NCBI GenBank assembly: GCA_002919305.1
Contig: PKFB01000009.1
Span: 1-64,000 of the forward strand
Length of the DNA: 64,000 nt
Direction: 5' to 3'
From: Actinomycetales bacterium
GTDB taxonomy: Bacteria; Actinomycetota; Actinomycetes; Mycobacteriales; Micromonosporaceae
Shown here: positions 9,262 through 19,001 of the stretch, piece after piece
Numbering within the stretch: the stretch's first letter is position 1
Layout: the number at the start of each line of letters is the position of its first letter
Made by a program: the position numbers and the translations under genes
The notes under the pieces: generated by a model
The model's database searches: none
What the model was told of the DNA's origin: nothing
Seen by the model: only the letters and a program-made list of their open reading frames with translations

Positions 9262-9837
9262 GTGTCTGACGAGGAAGCCGATCCCGTGGACATCATGCTC
9301 GGCGAACTGAGCGTGATCAGATCCGGTCTCACCGAGTTGTGCGTCTCCATGGCGCGCGAGCAAGAACGGGCCGCCTTCCGGGAGGCGGTGATCGACCGGT
9401 TGCACGCCGAAAACCAGGCGCTGCGGCGCGGCGAACTGGAATCCATGGTCGAGCCGATGCGCAGTGGCCTGTACCGGCTTTATCACCTAGCCCGTAAACA
9501 GGGGGAGCAGTGGTCGCAGCCAACCCCACCGCCGGCTTCCCAGGCCGCCCCCTTGTTCCTGGCTATCGCCGATGAAATCGCCGAGATCCTGAAGCGGATG
9601 GGGATAGAGCCATTCGAGCCCAAGGCGGGTGAGCCGTTCGACGGCAACCGGCACCGTCCGGTGGACACGGCCAGGGTCGAGGATCCCGCACTGGACGGTG
9701 TCGTGATAGAGACCTTGGCGAGTGGTTTCATCCGTGGTGAGCAAATCATGCGTCGTGCCGATGTTGTGATCGGACGTCTGGCTAGCCCCGGTGGCGAGTC
9801 AGGTACGCCCGGTCAGGGCACGGCCAGCCGACGATAA
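9262..9837 (+). CDS. Divergent GrpE-like nucleotide exchange factor
   Basis: A 191-residue protein with a helical N-terminal half and a GrpE-like C-terminal pattern: GEPFDGNRHRPVDTARVEDPALDG, then RADVVIGRL in place of the usual RPA-V-V strand. It lies 59 bases before an Hsp70-like gene, the classic GrpE partner. It starts at GTG with GGGGGTGAG upstream. It differs strongly from housekeeping GrpE: the coiled coil is short and an LYHLARKQGEQW helix is present. It probably exchanges nucleotide on the neighbouring Hsp70 only. First gene of the 9.3-25.7 kb block. Confidence 0.65.
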   Translation: MSDEEADPVDIMLGELSVIRSGLTELCVSMAREQERAAFREAVIDRLHAENQALRRGELESMVEPMRSGLYRLYHLARKQGEQWSQPTPPPASQAAPLFLAIADEIAEILKRMGIEPFEPKAGEPFDGNRHRPVDTARVEDPALDGVVIETLASGFIRGEQIMRRADVVIGRLASPGGESGTPGQGTASRR

Positions 9838-9896
9838 GTCCGGCTCGCCGCTGCGGATCCCCGCACGGACCGGACCTGTGAACCGGAAGGAGAAGC

Positions 9897-11480
9897 GTGG
9901 CCGTTTTCGGGATCGACCTGGGCACGACGTACTCGTGCATCGCCTACGTCGACGACACCGGCCGTCCCACGGTGCTACGCAACCTTGAGGGAGCCGACAC
10001 CACCCCTTCGGCGGTGTACTTCGAGTCCCCCGACTCAGTGGTCGTGGGGGCGACCGCTAAAGACACCGCGGTCCTGGAGCCGGACCTGGTGGTCGAACTG
10101 ATCAAGCGGGAGATGGGGCGGCATCTAACCCTGCAGATGCACGGGCGGCTGTACACACCCGAAGAGATCTCCGCCTTCATCCTGCGCAAGCTCGCCGCCG
10201 ACGCCGAAGCCGCCTGCGGACTGCCCGTCAAGGATGTGGTCATCACCGTGCCGGCGTACTTCGGGATCGCGGAGCGAGACGCGACCCGCAAGGCGGGCGA
10301 GATCGCCGGGCTGAACGTCATTGACGTGTTGTCCGAACCCATCGCCGCGGCGATCAGCTACGGGGTGCTCGAGCCTGACGTGGACCGAACGATCCTGGTC
10401 TACGACCTGGGAGGTGGCACCTTCGACACCAGCGTCATCACCATCCGCGATGGCGACATCCAGGTGGTGTGCACCGACGGGGACCATGAGCTCGGGGGTG
10501 TCGACTGGGACGAACGACTGGCGGAGTACGCCGTGGAGGCGTTCCTGGCCCAGCACCCTGACGCTTCTCACCCGCTGGACGACCCCTCAACGGTCCAGGA
10601 CATCCGGATGCAGGTGGAGGAGGTCAAAAAGCGGCTGTCGGTGACCACCAGCCGAACCATGCGGGTTCTGCACGACGGGCGGGTCGCCACGGTTGAGATC
10701 ACTCGAGAGCAGTTTGAGACGCTCACCCGGGACCTGCTGGATCGGACCGTGGAGATCACCCGTCGGGCGATCGATGTCGCCCAGCAGCGGGGAGTGACCC
10801 ACTTCGATGACGTCGTCCTCGTGGGGGGCTCGTCCAAGATGCCAGCGGTGGCGGCCCGGCTCCGTGAAGAGTTAGGTTTCCAGCCCCGGTTGCACGACCC
10901 GGACCTCGCGGTGGCCAAGGGAGCCGCTCGGTATGCCTTCGAGGAGACCTATCGCCGTCTGGTGGCCTCGGGAGCGGCGAACGAAGCGCACAACATGGCG
11001 CGGCGCGCCGGGCTCACTCCGGCCCAGGAGGACGCCATCGCCGCCCGCAAGATCCGCACAGTGGCCGCCCGGGGTTTCGGAGTGCTCTGCTACTCCGCAG
11101 AGACCGACTCCGAACACGTGGTGCATCTCATCCACGGCAACGATCCGCTGCCGGTGGAGGCCACCCGGACCTTCTACACCGTCTATGACTCTCAGGAAGA
11201 GGTCGGTGTCGCGGTCATGGAGCAGGCCGGAAGCACCGAATCCGAGCGTCCGGAGGACAACACCCGTATCGCCGTGGGTCCGATCTCCATCCCACCGGGG
11301 AAGCCCGCCGGCTGGCCTATCGACGTGACCTTCCGCCTGGACACCAGCGGGTTGCTGCAAGTGGTGGCGACTGAGCAGAGCACCCAGCAGCGTCTCGATC
11401 TGGCCATCCAGGTGGGTGGAATGTCGGACGAGGACGTGGCGCGTTCCCGGGAAGCCCTAGCCCGGGTGCGGGTGAGCTGA
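9897..11480 (+). CDS. Hsp70/DnaK-like chaperone
   Basis: A 527-residue Hsp70 family protein. The ATPase domain (about 1-375) is intact: GIDLGTTYSC (phosphate 1), VYDLGGGTFDTS (phosphate 2), and VVLVGGSSKMPAV (adenosine). The C-terminal part (about 400-527) is a short beta-type substrate domain (PPGKPAGWPIDVTFRLDTSGLLQV) that ends without the alpha-helical lid and the EEVD-like or disordered tail of DnaK (about 610-640 residues). It starts at GTG with AAGGAG. Pairing with a private GrpE and GTPase genes suggests a dedicated client rather than general heat-shock duty. No CIRCE or HAIR-like heat-shock operator was seen upstream. Confidence 0.88.
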   Translation: MAVFGIDLGTTYSCIAYVDDTGRPTVLRNLEGADTTPSAVYFESPDSVVVGATAKDTAVLEPDLVVELIKREMGRHLTLQMHGRLYTPEEISAFILRKLAADAEAACGLPVKDVVITVPAYFGIAERDATRKAGEIAGLNVIDVLSEPIAAAISYGVLEPDVDRTILVYDLGGGTFDTSVITIRDGDIQVVCTDGDHELGGVDWDERLAEYAVEAFLAQHPDASHPLDDPSTVQDIRMQVEEVKKRLSVTTSRTMRVLHDGRVATVEITREQFETLTRDLLDRTVEITRRAIDVAQQRGVTHFDDVVLVGGSSKMPAVAARLREELGFQPRLHDPDLAVAKGAARYAFEETYRRLVASGAANEAHNMARRAGLTPAQEDAIAARKIRTVAARGFGVLCYSAETDSEHVVHLIHGNDPLPVEATRTFYTVYDSQEEVGVAVMEQAGSTESERPEDNTRIAVGPISIPPGKPAGWPIDVTFRLDTSGLLQVVATEQSTQQRLDLAIQVGGMSDEDVARSREALARVRVS

Positions 11481-11604
11481 GATCGTCGACAAGTCCGGGT
11501 GTGAGCTAGCCGTGCCATTCCATGAAGACAAACGCTTCGATGAGTCTTATTCAGAGCCCATTCCCTCGCGCACGTCGGCCGGCTACGGAGCAAGGTTCTG
11601 AATA

Positions 11605-13932
11605 ATGCTCAACGAGAATAAATTCGATGAGGATAAATATCTACGGGAGGTGTTGGAACCGGCGCGACAAGCCGGGGACCGTCCTCCGGAGAACCTCATC
11701 GCCCGGTACGCGTTGGCCGAGCCGCTGGACCCTGCCCAAATCGCCGAAGTGGTCCCTGCGGTCCGGGCCTGCTGGCGCCGTGCCCGCCGGGAGTTGAAGT
11801 TCCGGCGGCTGGTGGCCCGCCTTGACGCCGAGCACACCCAGCTGGCTCCGTTACTGGAGGCGGCGGCGGCCGGTGATCTGGATCCGCTGCGGATCGCGAT
11901 CGCTGAGGCCTTGGCACGACCGGCGCGACGCGCGGCACGGTTGGCCGCCGAGATTGACGACATCGCGGCTCCCCTGCTCCGGATCACTCCTGAGGTGGCG
12001 GCCGAGTTGGCCGACACCCATGAGGTGTCCATGGCCGAGGTGGAGACGCAGCTGCGTTCCCGGGGGGTGGAGGTCTGTCAACCCGACCCGCTCCCGACGG
12101 TGCCACCGGTGGTGGGGTACACGCGGTACCGCGACGCGCTGCGGGCCCTGGGACATCGGCATGCCCCGGACTTCCTGCTGGGTGCGGAGGAGGTCTCAGG
12201 GGCGCTGGCGTTGTGGAGCGACCACTCCCCCGGCCCGAGGGTGACGGTGGCGGGTCTGCCGGTGACCCCGGATCTAGTCACCGAAGCCGATCACTACTGG
12301 TCGGCCCGCCCGCACGACGGCAGCAAGACCCTGGCCAGCACGGTGATCGTGGTTCTGAAGGCTGCGATCGCCCAGGGCGGTCTCGATGATCTGATCCAGT
12401 ACGAGCTGGCTGAGGCTCTCCGGGCCCGGCAACGGCAGGGCGTCTCAGCGGCGGCGCTGGTGGAGTACGCGACCGACCAGCTTGGACTGATCCTGGCCGA
12501 CGCCCAGCGCCTGGCGTTTGCGATCCGTGCCGAGCAACTCGCCGCAGACCCCTCCCCTGCTTCGTCTCTGCTTCCTCACCCCTCCGCTTCCCTGACGCCG
12601 CTGTCTCCGCCCAGCCTCTCGCCCCGGCCTCCTGGTGCTCGGCCCGGGCACCCTTCGGAAGAAGCCCCGACCGCCGCCCCTGAAGAAGCGCCGTCGGACG
12701 ATCTCGGGACGCGCCTGGACCCGGAAGGGCAACCACCAGACGTGCCCCGGACCCCACCGGTGCCTGTCACCGACGAACCGGTGCTCAAGCCCAGTCAGCG
12801 GCTGAGCGCCACTCCACCCCCGGCTGGTCTGGAGCTGCCCGCCGAGACACCGGCGCCGGCTCCTGAGCCTGAGCCCGAGCCCGTCGGTCCTGCCGCGGCT
12901 GGTCCGACGGTGCCTGGTCCGTTGTCCGCGACGCCGCCCCGCTCCGGGCATGCGGCATCAGGGATCCCCTCAACGGCCGTCCCCACCGAGACAGTGGAGG
13001 CGCCAGGCACCTACGAAGACGCCGGGCCATCGGGGGCACCGTCGGTCGGCGTCACTCCCCTCCCCGATCCGGTATGGCCGCCCACGACGCAGGCCGAAGT
13101 CCGCGGGCCTGTCGACACTCCCGTCTCCCGGGGACACGGAGCGATCCACGAGGCCCACCAAGGTCTGGATCTGACCCCGTCGTCCCCGCCCGAGCCCTGG
13201 CAGTCCCACGAGCTTTCCGTCCGCGACGCGGGCCCCGCCGTTCCCGTCTCCGCCGACTCGGCCTTCCCGGACCCAGGTCCCGCCGAGCCATCACCTCGAC
13301 TCCGGGTCACCCATGCCGAGCCGATCGATCCGAAGGTTCCGACACTGCCGCCCCACCTGACCGCCCGACGCAGCGACGGCGAATTAGGGCTGTGGTGGGA
13401 CTGGCCGGAGGACCTCGCTGAGGTACGGATCAGCTGGCATCTGCCGAATGAACCCCTACAGCGGGAACTGGCCCTGTCCCGCGCCGCGTACCAGGCCCAG
13501 GGCGGCGCCTGGTTGACCGCGCCCGGCAATGGGGCCCTGCGAATCACACTCACTCCTGTGGCCCGACACGGGGAGCATCTCGTTCCGGGGCCTCCGATCG
13601 TGGTGGACGTGCCCGAGCGGGCCGAAGCCTGGTACGAGATTCGACGCTCTGGTCCCCCCTGGCGCCGTCAACTCGTCGTTATCCTGTACGCCCACCAGCC
13701 GGTCTCACTGCGTCGTGTCCTCGTGGTACTCCGCCCCGGATCGGTGATGCCGTTGCGCCCCGATGACGGTGAGATCATCGGTCACGCGGAGAATCTGGTC
13801 CTCCGTCCCGGAGTACCCACCCAGCTGGTCCTGCCGGCGCCCCGTCCAGGGCCGTACTGGCTGCGGTGCTTCGCACCGGACGATGATCTGGACCTGCACG
13901 ATCCTCCTGTCGACCAACTGCGAGGGCGATGA
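11605..13932 (+). CDS. Large modular protein of the GTPase/chaperone cluster, function unknown
   Basis: 775 residues, not recognised as an enzyme. The N-terminal third (about 1-315) is helical and Ala/Arg/Leu-rich. Residues about 320-565 form a long Pro/Ala/Glu-rich, probably disordered linker. The C-terminal part (about 570-775) has alternating beta-strand patterns with conserved Trp (GLWWDWPED, VRISWHLP), consistent with two Fn3-like sandwiches. No membrane helix or catalytic motif is seen. It starts 124 bases after the Hsp70 gene and ends one base before the next start, so it is co-transcribed with the GTPases. Likely a scaffold or Hsp70 client (inference). Confidence 0.6.
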   Translation: MLNENKFDEDKYLREVLEPARQAGDRPPENLIARYALAEPLDPAQIAEVVPAVRACWRRARRELKFRRLVARLDAEHTQLAPLLEAAAAGDLDPLRIAIAEALARPARRAARLAAEIDDIAAPLLRITPEVAAELADTHEVSMAEVETQLRSRGVEVCQPDPLPTVPPVVGYTRYRDALRALGHRHAPDFLLGAEEVSGALALWSDHSPGPRVTVAGLPVTPDLVTEADHYWSARPHDGSKTLASTVIVVLKAAIAQGGLDDLIQYELAEALRARQRQGVSAAALVEYATDQLGLILADAQRLAFAIRAEQLAADPSPASSLLPHPSASLTPLSPPSLSPRPPGARPGHPSEEAPTAAPEEAPSDDLGTRLDPEGQPPDVPRTPPVPVTDEPVLKPSQRLSATPPPAGLELPAETPAPAPEPEPEPVGPAAAGPTVPGPLSATPPRSGHAASGIPSTAVPTETVEAPGTYEDAGPSGAPSVGVTPLPDPVWPPTTQAEVRGPVDTPVSRGHGAIHEAHQGLDLTPSSPPEPWQSHELSVRDAGPAVPVSADSAFPDPGPAEPSPRLRVTHAEPIDPKVPTLPPHLTARRSDGELGLWWDWPEDLAEVRISWHLPNEPLQRELALSRAAYQAQGGAWLTAPGNGALRITLTPVARHGEHLVPGPPIVVDVPERAEAWYEIRRSGPPWRRQLVVILYAHQPVSLRRVLVVLRPGSVMPLRPDDGEIIGHAENLVLRPGVPTQLVLPAPRPGPYWLRCFAPDDDLDLHDPPVDQLRGR

Positions 13933-13933
13933 G

Positions 13934-15115
13934 ATGGCGCGGATCACCTGTCCGTACTGCTTCGCGAGCATGCCGCGGCGTGCTGTGCAGTTCCGGTGTC
14001 AGGGAGGCGCTCCCGGACGCGGAAAAGGGTGTCCCCCACGGGTCGACGAGGCTCTCGCCCGCTATCTGGACTCCACGGTGGCCGCCACCCTTCCCCCGGT
14101 CTTCACCGCTGACGGTCGCCGGCAGCGCGCGACCTGCCCGTCCTGCGGCCAGGAGACCTTCCGCCGGGTCTGCCCGGAATGCCACAACCAGCTTCCGGCG
14201 CAGTACTGCGAGACCACCAGCAAGATCGTGGCGTTGGTGGGGGCCAAGAACGCGGGGAAGAGCACCTACATCGCGGTGCTGCTGCATGAGCTGGAGCACC
14301 GGTTGGGGGCGGAGCTGAACACCTCGCTGGTGGCCTGCGACGACCGAACCATCGACCGCTACCACAACGACTTCGCGCGGCCGCTGTTCAATGAACACCG
14401 GTTGCTCCCCACCACGCAATCGGCGGCCACCGCGATCCGTTGGCCCATGGTCTACCTGCTCACTCGGCGTCGTCGGCGCCTGATGGGGGTGCGGGACACC
14501 TCCTTGACGCTGGTGCTGTTCGATACCGCCGGGGAGGATCTGGACCGTCGGGACTCGGTCGATCTACACCTGCGCTACCTCATCGCCGCCGACGCCATCA
14601 TCTTCCTGGTCGACCCCTTGGAGCTTCCCGGCGCGGCCGCGGACACCCGGGCCGAGGCTCGGGCCGTGGCCGGTGTGGACAGTGCCCTGTCCAGCCCGTT
14701 GGAGGTGATCGGACGGGTCACGGAGGTGCTCCGGTCGGCCAATGAGCTGCGCAGTGGGCAGCGGTTACGGGTCCCGCTGGCGGTGGCTCTCACCAAGATC
14801 GACGCGCTCCAGCCGCGCCTGGAACGGCAGTCCCCGCTGCACCGCCCTCGCCCCCGCACCGGGACGTTGGATCTGACTGACCGGGAGGCGGTACACGAGC
14901 AGGTCCGAGCGCTGTTGCACGGTTGGAACGCCGAAGGGCTGGAGACCTTCCTGGAGCACAACTACGGCCAATATGGACTATTCGGCCTGTCCGCCCTGGG
15001 CGGCGTCCCCCGCAACGGTGTGATCGCCTCCGGCGGCATCCGCCCGTACCGTGTCGAGGACCCTCTGCTGTGGTTGCTGTACCAGTTTGGGATGCTCGAC
15101 GGAGTGAGGCGTTGA
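13934..15115 (+). CDS. Soluble zinc-ribbon TRAFAC-type GTPase
   Basis: 393 residues. An N-terminal zinc-binding region has Cys pairs (C6/C9, C22, C33; C68/C71 and C80/C83). The GTPase core has a P-loop GAKNAGKST with K109, G3 DTAGED at 197-202 and G4 TKID at 287-290. The start ATG at 13934 is chosen because it follows the previous stop by one base and opens directly with the zinc ribbon; an in-frame upstream ATG at 13763 lies inside the previous gene. It resembles the double-GTPase components described with GAP1 proteins in bacterial conflict systems. No transmembrane segment. Confidence 0.8.
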   Translation: MARITCPYCFASMPRRAVQFRCQGGAPGRGKGCPPRVDEALARYLDSTVAATLPPVFTADGRRQRATCPSCGQETFRRVCPECHNQLPAQYCETTSKIVALVGAKNAGKSTYIAVLLHELEHRLGAELNTSLVACDDRTIDRYHNDFARPLFNEHRLLPTTQSAATAIRWPMVYLLTRRRRRLMGVRDTSLTLVLFDTAGEDLDRRDSVDLHLRYLIAADAIIFLVDPLELPGAAADTRAEARAVAGVDSALSSPLEVIGRVTEVLRSANELRSGQRLRVPLAVALTKIDALQPRLERQSPLHRPRPRTGTLDLTDREAVHEQVRALLHGWNAEGLETFLEHNYGQYGLFGLSALGGVPRNGVIASGGIRPYRVEDPLLWLLYQFGMLDGVRR

Positions 15116-15119
15116 TCCG

Positions 15120-17171
15120 ATGGCCCGGCAGCTGCACTACACCTCAGCGGCGACCGGCCGGACCGGGCGGGCGGGTTTTCAGTTCGTCGCCACCAGCCCG
15201 TCGGTGACCCCGGACCTGGAGCGGCTCATCGAACCGTTCATGACGTACCGGCCGCCGCCCGGTCCGCGTCACCCCGACGCCTGTCCGGTGTCGTTGGCCT
15301 ATGACCTCACCCCCCAAGGGGCGGTCTTCGTCTGCTGCCGTTACCTGGGCACCGACTACTCCGGTCGGGACGGCAACTTCTTCGGACACGCCATCGTCGC
15401 CAACGTCGACGAGCTGGATGGGGTACGCCCGATCGAGCTGTGGCGAGCGCCGGTGTGGAGCCCGGCCCCCGCCTCAGTGACTTCCCTGCCTGAACTGGCT
15501 CACATTGAGCCGGGTGAGGTCCTCGACCCGCATGCCGTGGCGTCCTTCCTGACCAACGCCGGCGTCGAGGCGTACCGGCTGCTCACCGTCCTGCTGGATG
15601 CGGTGCGTGCCACCTTGTCCGGGCAGGCCGGCCCGATTCGGCTGGTGTGCGACAACGTGGAGGCGACCTGCCACTGGATCGCGGCGATCTCCTACTCGCT
15701 GCCCTTCGACACCGTCTCCGGGTTGTCGTTCGTGACCTACACCGCCGATCCGATGGCGGCGCGCCACCACCTGGTCGGTACCACCGAGGCGGCGTGGTCC
15801 AGCTCGGGTGGGGACGGGGTGGTGTTCTGGCTCGACCAGCTCCGACCGCCCGAATCCGTCGCCCCGCCCAGTCGGTACGCGACGGCGGTGACTCGCTGCT
15901 GGCGCACCCATGACCTGGCCGGGATCGATCTGCTGTGCGAGGTCGCGACCCTGGCGGGACGGACCGATGAAAATTTGGACGCGGCGGCGGCGTTACTGGC
16001 GCTGTGCGCGGGTGAACTGGTCGCTCCGCGGGAGCAGGAGGCGATAAGCCGGTTGCTCCGCGCCGCCCCCGCCGGGCAGCGGGCCGCCCTGCTGGACCGG
16101 ATGGCCGCCGCGTTCACCCGCCGCCCGGTCGATGAAGCGCTCACCGGCCTGCTCAACGGCGCGCTGACCGACCTACTGGCCGACCGGGACTGGACGACGG
16201 CCCCAGAGCTGGGCAGACATGTGCTCACCGCGTACGGTCGCCGTCACATCGCTCGCAGGGCGGAGGTGACGGAGCGGTTAGTGGCGCTGCAGGGCGCCGG
16301 CTTACTCACCCGCAGCAGCCTGGCCGAGGCGGTGGGCCAGCTGTGGTCCGATCAGACCCCCACCGTCGCCGAGGTCATCCGCGTTCTGGACTCTTTGGAT
16401 CCGACCACCGCGGGTCAGCCGGAGCTTCGCCGGCTGGCCGCCCAGGCCTTGCGTCAGGCGGACCCGACGGATAGCGCGACCGTACGGCTCGCCCAGATCC
16501 TGGAGCGTTCTGCTCCGCTGAGTGACCTTCCCGCCGCGGCAGATCGGACGGAGCCCGCCCCGGCCTCGGAGGCTGCCCCGGCCAACGGCGCTATCACCGA
16601 AGCCCCGGACCGGGACGGCACAGCGGGTGGTTCGGGTGGTATCGCGGCCGGATCCGGTGACGGCGCCGCGTCCCCCGTCGACGAGGCCGCCGGCAGCGCC
16701 CGACTGATCTTGAACCTGCATGCGCTGTCTCAGACGTACGCGCCGGACCTGGTGGTTGGAAGTCTGACCGCGTTAGGGCAGGCTTTGTCCACTGCGGACC
16801 CCGGGCTGGCCGAGCGGGTGTTGCAGGGAGCCTGCACGCTGCTGGCTGGACGCCCGGTCCCACATCGGGTGGCGGTGCTGATCGGGCTTGAGGAGCAGAT
16901 GCGTGTTTTGATCGTCGACCAATGGCTGCGGACCAGCACCGCCGACGAGGCGGGCCAGACGGATCTGGCTGAGATCGCTACGCGGCTGTATCGGGCGGGG
17001 GTGTGCCCGCCGCCCTTGCAGGAGTACGTGCGGAGCCTGGTACGTCGGCCGCTGGCGCACCGTCGCCTGGCGCGGCTACTGGCGGCTCGGGACCGAGAGT
17101 TGGTGCCGTCGCTCCGGGAACTGGTCCACGCCGGCCAATGGTGGCGCTTCCTGTTCGGTCGCGAGGGCTGA
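15120..17171 (+). CDS. GTPase-associated protein 1 (GAP1-N2/M/C type)
   Basis: 683 residues. The N-terminal part (about 1-150, ARQLHYTSAATGRTGRAGFQ, then GRDGNFFGHAIV) matches my recollection of the GAP1-N2 domain. The middle (about 150-270, LPFDTVSGLSFVTYTADP) matches GAP1-M. The rest (about 280-683) is a helical repeat-like C-terminal region with an Ala/Gly-rich linker near 470-520. Such proteins are encoded next to TRAFAC double-GTPases in Actinobacteria and are proposed to work with them. It begins four bases after the soluble GTPase and ends three bases before the membrane GTPase. Its biochemical activity is not established. Confidence 0.78.
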   Translation: MARQLHYTSAATGRTGRAGFQFVATSPSVTPDLERLIEPFMTYRPPPGPRHPDACPVSLAYDLTPQGAVFVCCRYLGTDYSGRDGNFFGHAIVANVDELDGVRPIELWRAPVWSPAPASVTSLPELAHIEPGEVLDPHAVASFLTNAGVEAYRLLTVLLDAVRATLSGQAGPIRLVCDNVEATCHWIAAISYSLPFDTVSGLSFVTYTADPMAARHHLVGTTEAAWSSSGGDGVVFWLDQLRPPESVAPPSRYATAVTRCWRTHDLAGIDLLCEVATLAGRTDENLDAAAALLALCAGELVAPREQEAISRLLRAAPAGQRAALLDRMAAAFTRRPVDEALTGLLNGALTDLLADRDWTTAPELGRHVLTAYGRRHIARRAEVTERLVALQGAGLLTRSSLAEAVGQLWSDQTPTVAEVIRVLDSLDPTTAGQPELRRLAAQALRQADPTDSATVRLAQILERSAPLSDLPAAADRTEPAPASEAAPANGAITEAPDRDGTAGGSGGIAAGSGDGAASPVDEAAGSARLILNLHALSQTYAPDLVVGSLTALGQALSTADPGLAERVLQGACTLLAGRPVPHRVAVLIGLEEQMRVLIVDQWLRTSTADEAGQTDLAEIATRLYRAGVCPPPLQEYVRSLVRRPLAHRRLARLLAARDRELVPSLRELVHAGQWWRFLFGREG

Positions 17172-17174
17172 GGC

Positions 17175-19001
17175 ATGCCGCTGGCTATCGCCGGGCTGAT
17201 CTCAGCGTCAGTGCTGCTGTGGGCGTTGTTCTGGCAGCTCCTGCTCCCTGTGGCGGCGGCCTTCGCGCTGTTGACCGCCCTGGTGTGCTGGGCGAACATT
17301 CTGACCGCTGCGGGGCGTGTGCTCACCGACCCCCGCGCCGATGGGCGTTCCCCGGTGCCGGCCCCTCCCGCCGCGGAGGAGACAGACGGGGCAACGCACA
17401 GGCCTGGCGCTACCCAGACGGCGCCTGAGGCGTGGGATGACACCGCGCGGCCAGCGCGCTCGGGGCACCAAGAGCCGGCGTACCTGTCGTACTGGGTGGC
17501 GCAGCCGTGGCGGGACTACGCGGCGATCATTCGCCACACCCTCACCGCGGTCAGCCGCCCGGGTCGCCGCACCGTGACCTTCGCTGCCCAGGCGCTGTTG
17601 GGGGGCCGGCAGGCGATCGTGCTGGCACCGGTGTGGCTGGCGACGATGGTCGGGCTGGTCGCCGGTATCGTGCTCGGCCTGGCGGGCCTGATCGTGTTCA
17701 CGCTCGGCTATGGCCTGATCGCCGAGTCGGCGGTCGCGGGATCGCTGGTGATCGGTGGGGCGCTGCGGAGCGCGGACTGGATGGTGTCATGGTGGCGACG
17801 GTCCTGGCCCGCCTGCCCACACCCGGGCTGCTACCAGCCGTTTCGGCTACCGGAGTACGCCTGTCCAGAATGCGGTGCCCGACACGCCTGGCTACGCCCA
17901 GGAAGGTACGGCGTCCTGTGGCGGGTGTGCCGGTGTGGCACCAGGCTGCCGACCGCGTCGGTCCTGGGGCGGCACCGGCTCGCCGCCTGGTGTCCGCACT
18001 GCCACCGACGGCTGCCCCGCCGGATCGGCCGGACCCCGATAGTGCACGTGCCGATCGTGGGTGGCCCAGCCGCTGGCAAGACCACCTTCGCCTGCCTGGC
18101 TTTGGGCGGGCTGCGGGCCGGTGACGGAGCGGGGGTGCGCTTCGTCGACGACCGGGACGCTGAGGAGTTCGAACGTGGGCTGGCGCGGCTCAGAAGCGGG
18201 GAGACGCTGCCCCGGACCCTGCCCCGGTTGCCGCGGGCCACGATGCTAGATGTGGAGTGGGATCGGCCGGGTCAGTGCATCCTGTACCTGTTCGACCCGC
18301 CCGGCGAGCACTACACCTCGGCCGATCGGATCGGATGGCAGCGTTACCTCGATCTGGCCAGTGGTCTGCTGATCGTAGTGGACCCGCTGGCTTTGGTCAC
18401 GGTCCAACGCTCCCTTGACGGCTCAGAGCGGGCCCTGGTAGCCCAGGCCACCCCGTCGGTGGAGGAGCCGTCGCATGTGATCTCCCGCTTGGTGAACGCG
18501 TTACGGACCCGCCCCGACGGTGGACGCCTGCGGCGGGTGGCGGTGGTCGTCACCAAGACCGACGTGCTTCGGCGTACCACAGTGGGCGCTACCTTAAACG
18601 GCGTGGCCGCCGCCCCCAGTGAACAAGTTGACCAACAAGTACGTGGCTGGCTGGAGACGGTGGGGTGGGGGAACGCGGTGCGCACCGTGATGGCCGTCGC
18701 GGATCAGGTGCGTTTCTTCTCCTCCGGCTTGGACCACGACACGCTCCGGCTGGCCGAGCCGGTACGTTGGCTGGTGACCGGGGCTCTCCCGGGCCGGCCA
18801 CAGCGCCTGCGCCCGGAACGGCCGTGGCGCGGGCGTCGCCGGCAGGAGGAGATTCCGCTCTGCTACCGGGTGGGGCGTCGGATCCTGCTGGGTGTGTTGA
18901 GCGTGACCGCGCTGGCCTGGCTGGTCTGGTCGGCACGGACGGGCTGGTCGTGGCTGCTGACCCTGCCGCTGTCCGACTTGGTGCCGCCTCTGCTGCGGTG
19001 A
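17175..19001 (+). CDS. Membrane-anchored zinc-ribbon GTPase
   Basis: 608 residues. Hydrophobic segments lie at about 5-45, 147-197 and 565-597. A zinc-ribbon cluster follows (C214, C219, C230, C233, C252, C254, C273, C276). The GTPase core has a P-loop GGPAAGKTT with K302, a G3-like DPPGE at 374-378 and G4 TKTD at 460-463. It differs from the soluble partner in topology and in the G3 motif. It starts three bases after the GAP1 gene, so the two GTPases bracket GAP1. Probably the membrane end of the same complex. Confidence 0.8.
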   Translation: MPLAIAGLISASVLLWALFWQLLLPVAAAFALLTALVCWANILTAAGRVLTDPRADGRSPVPAPPAAEETDGATHRPGATQTAPEAWDDTARPARSGHQEPAYLSYWVAQPWRDYAAIIRHTLTAVSRPGRRTVTFAAQALLGGRQAIVLAPVWLATMVGLVAGIVLGLAGLIVFTLGYGLIAESAVAGSLVIGGALRSADWMVSWWRRSWPACPHPGCYQPFRLPEYACPECGARHAWLRPGRYGVLWRVCRCGTRLPTASVLGRHRLAAWCPHCHRRLPRRIGRTPIVHVPIVGGPAAGKTTFACLALGGLRAGDGAGVRFVDDRDAEEFERGLARLRSGETLPRTLPRLPRATMLDVEWDRPGQCILYLFDPPGEHYTSADRIGWQRYLDLASGLLIVVDPLALVTVQRSLDGSERALVAQATPSVEEPSHVISRLVNALRTRPDGGRLRRVAVVVTKTDVLRRTTVGATLNGVAAAPSEQVDQQVRGWLETVGWGNAVRTVMAVADQVRFFSSGLDHDTLRLAEPVRWLVTGALPGRPQRLRPERPWRGRRRQEEIPLCYRVGRRILLGVLSVTALAWLVWSARTGWSWLLTLPLSDLVPPLLR

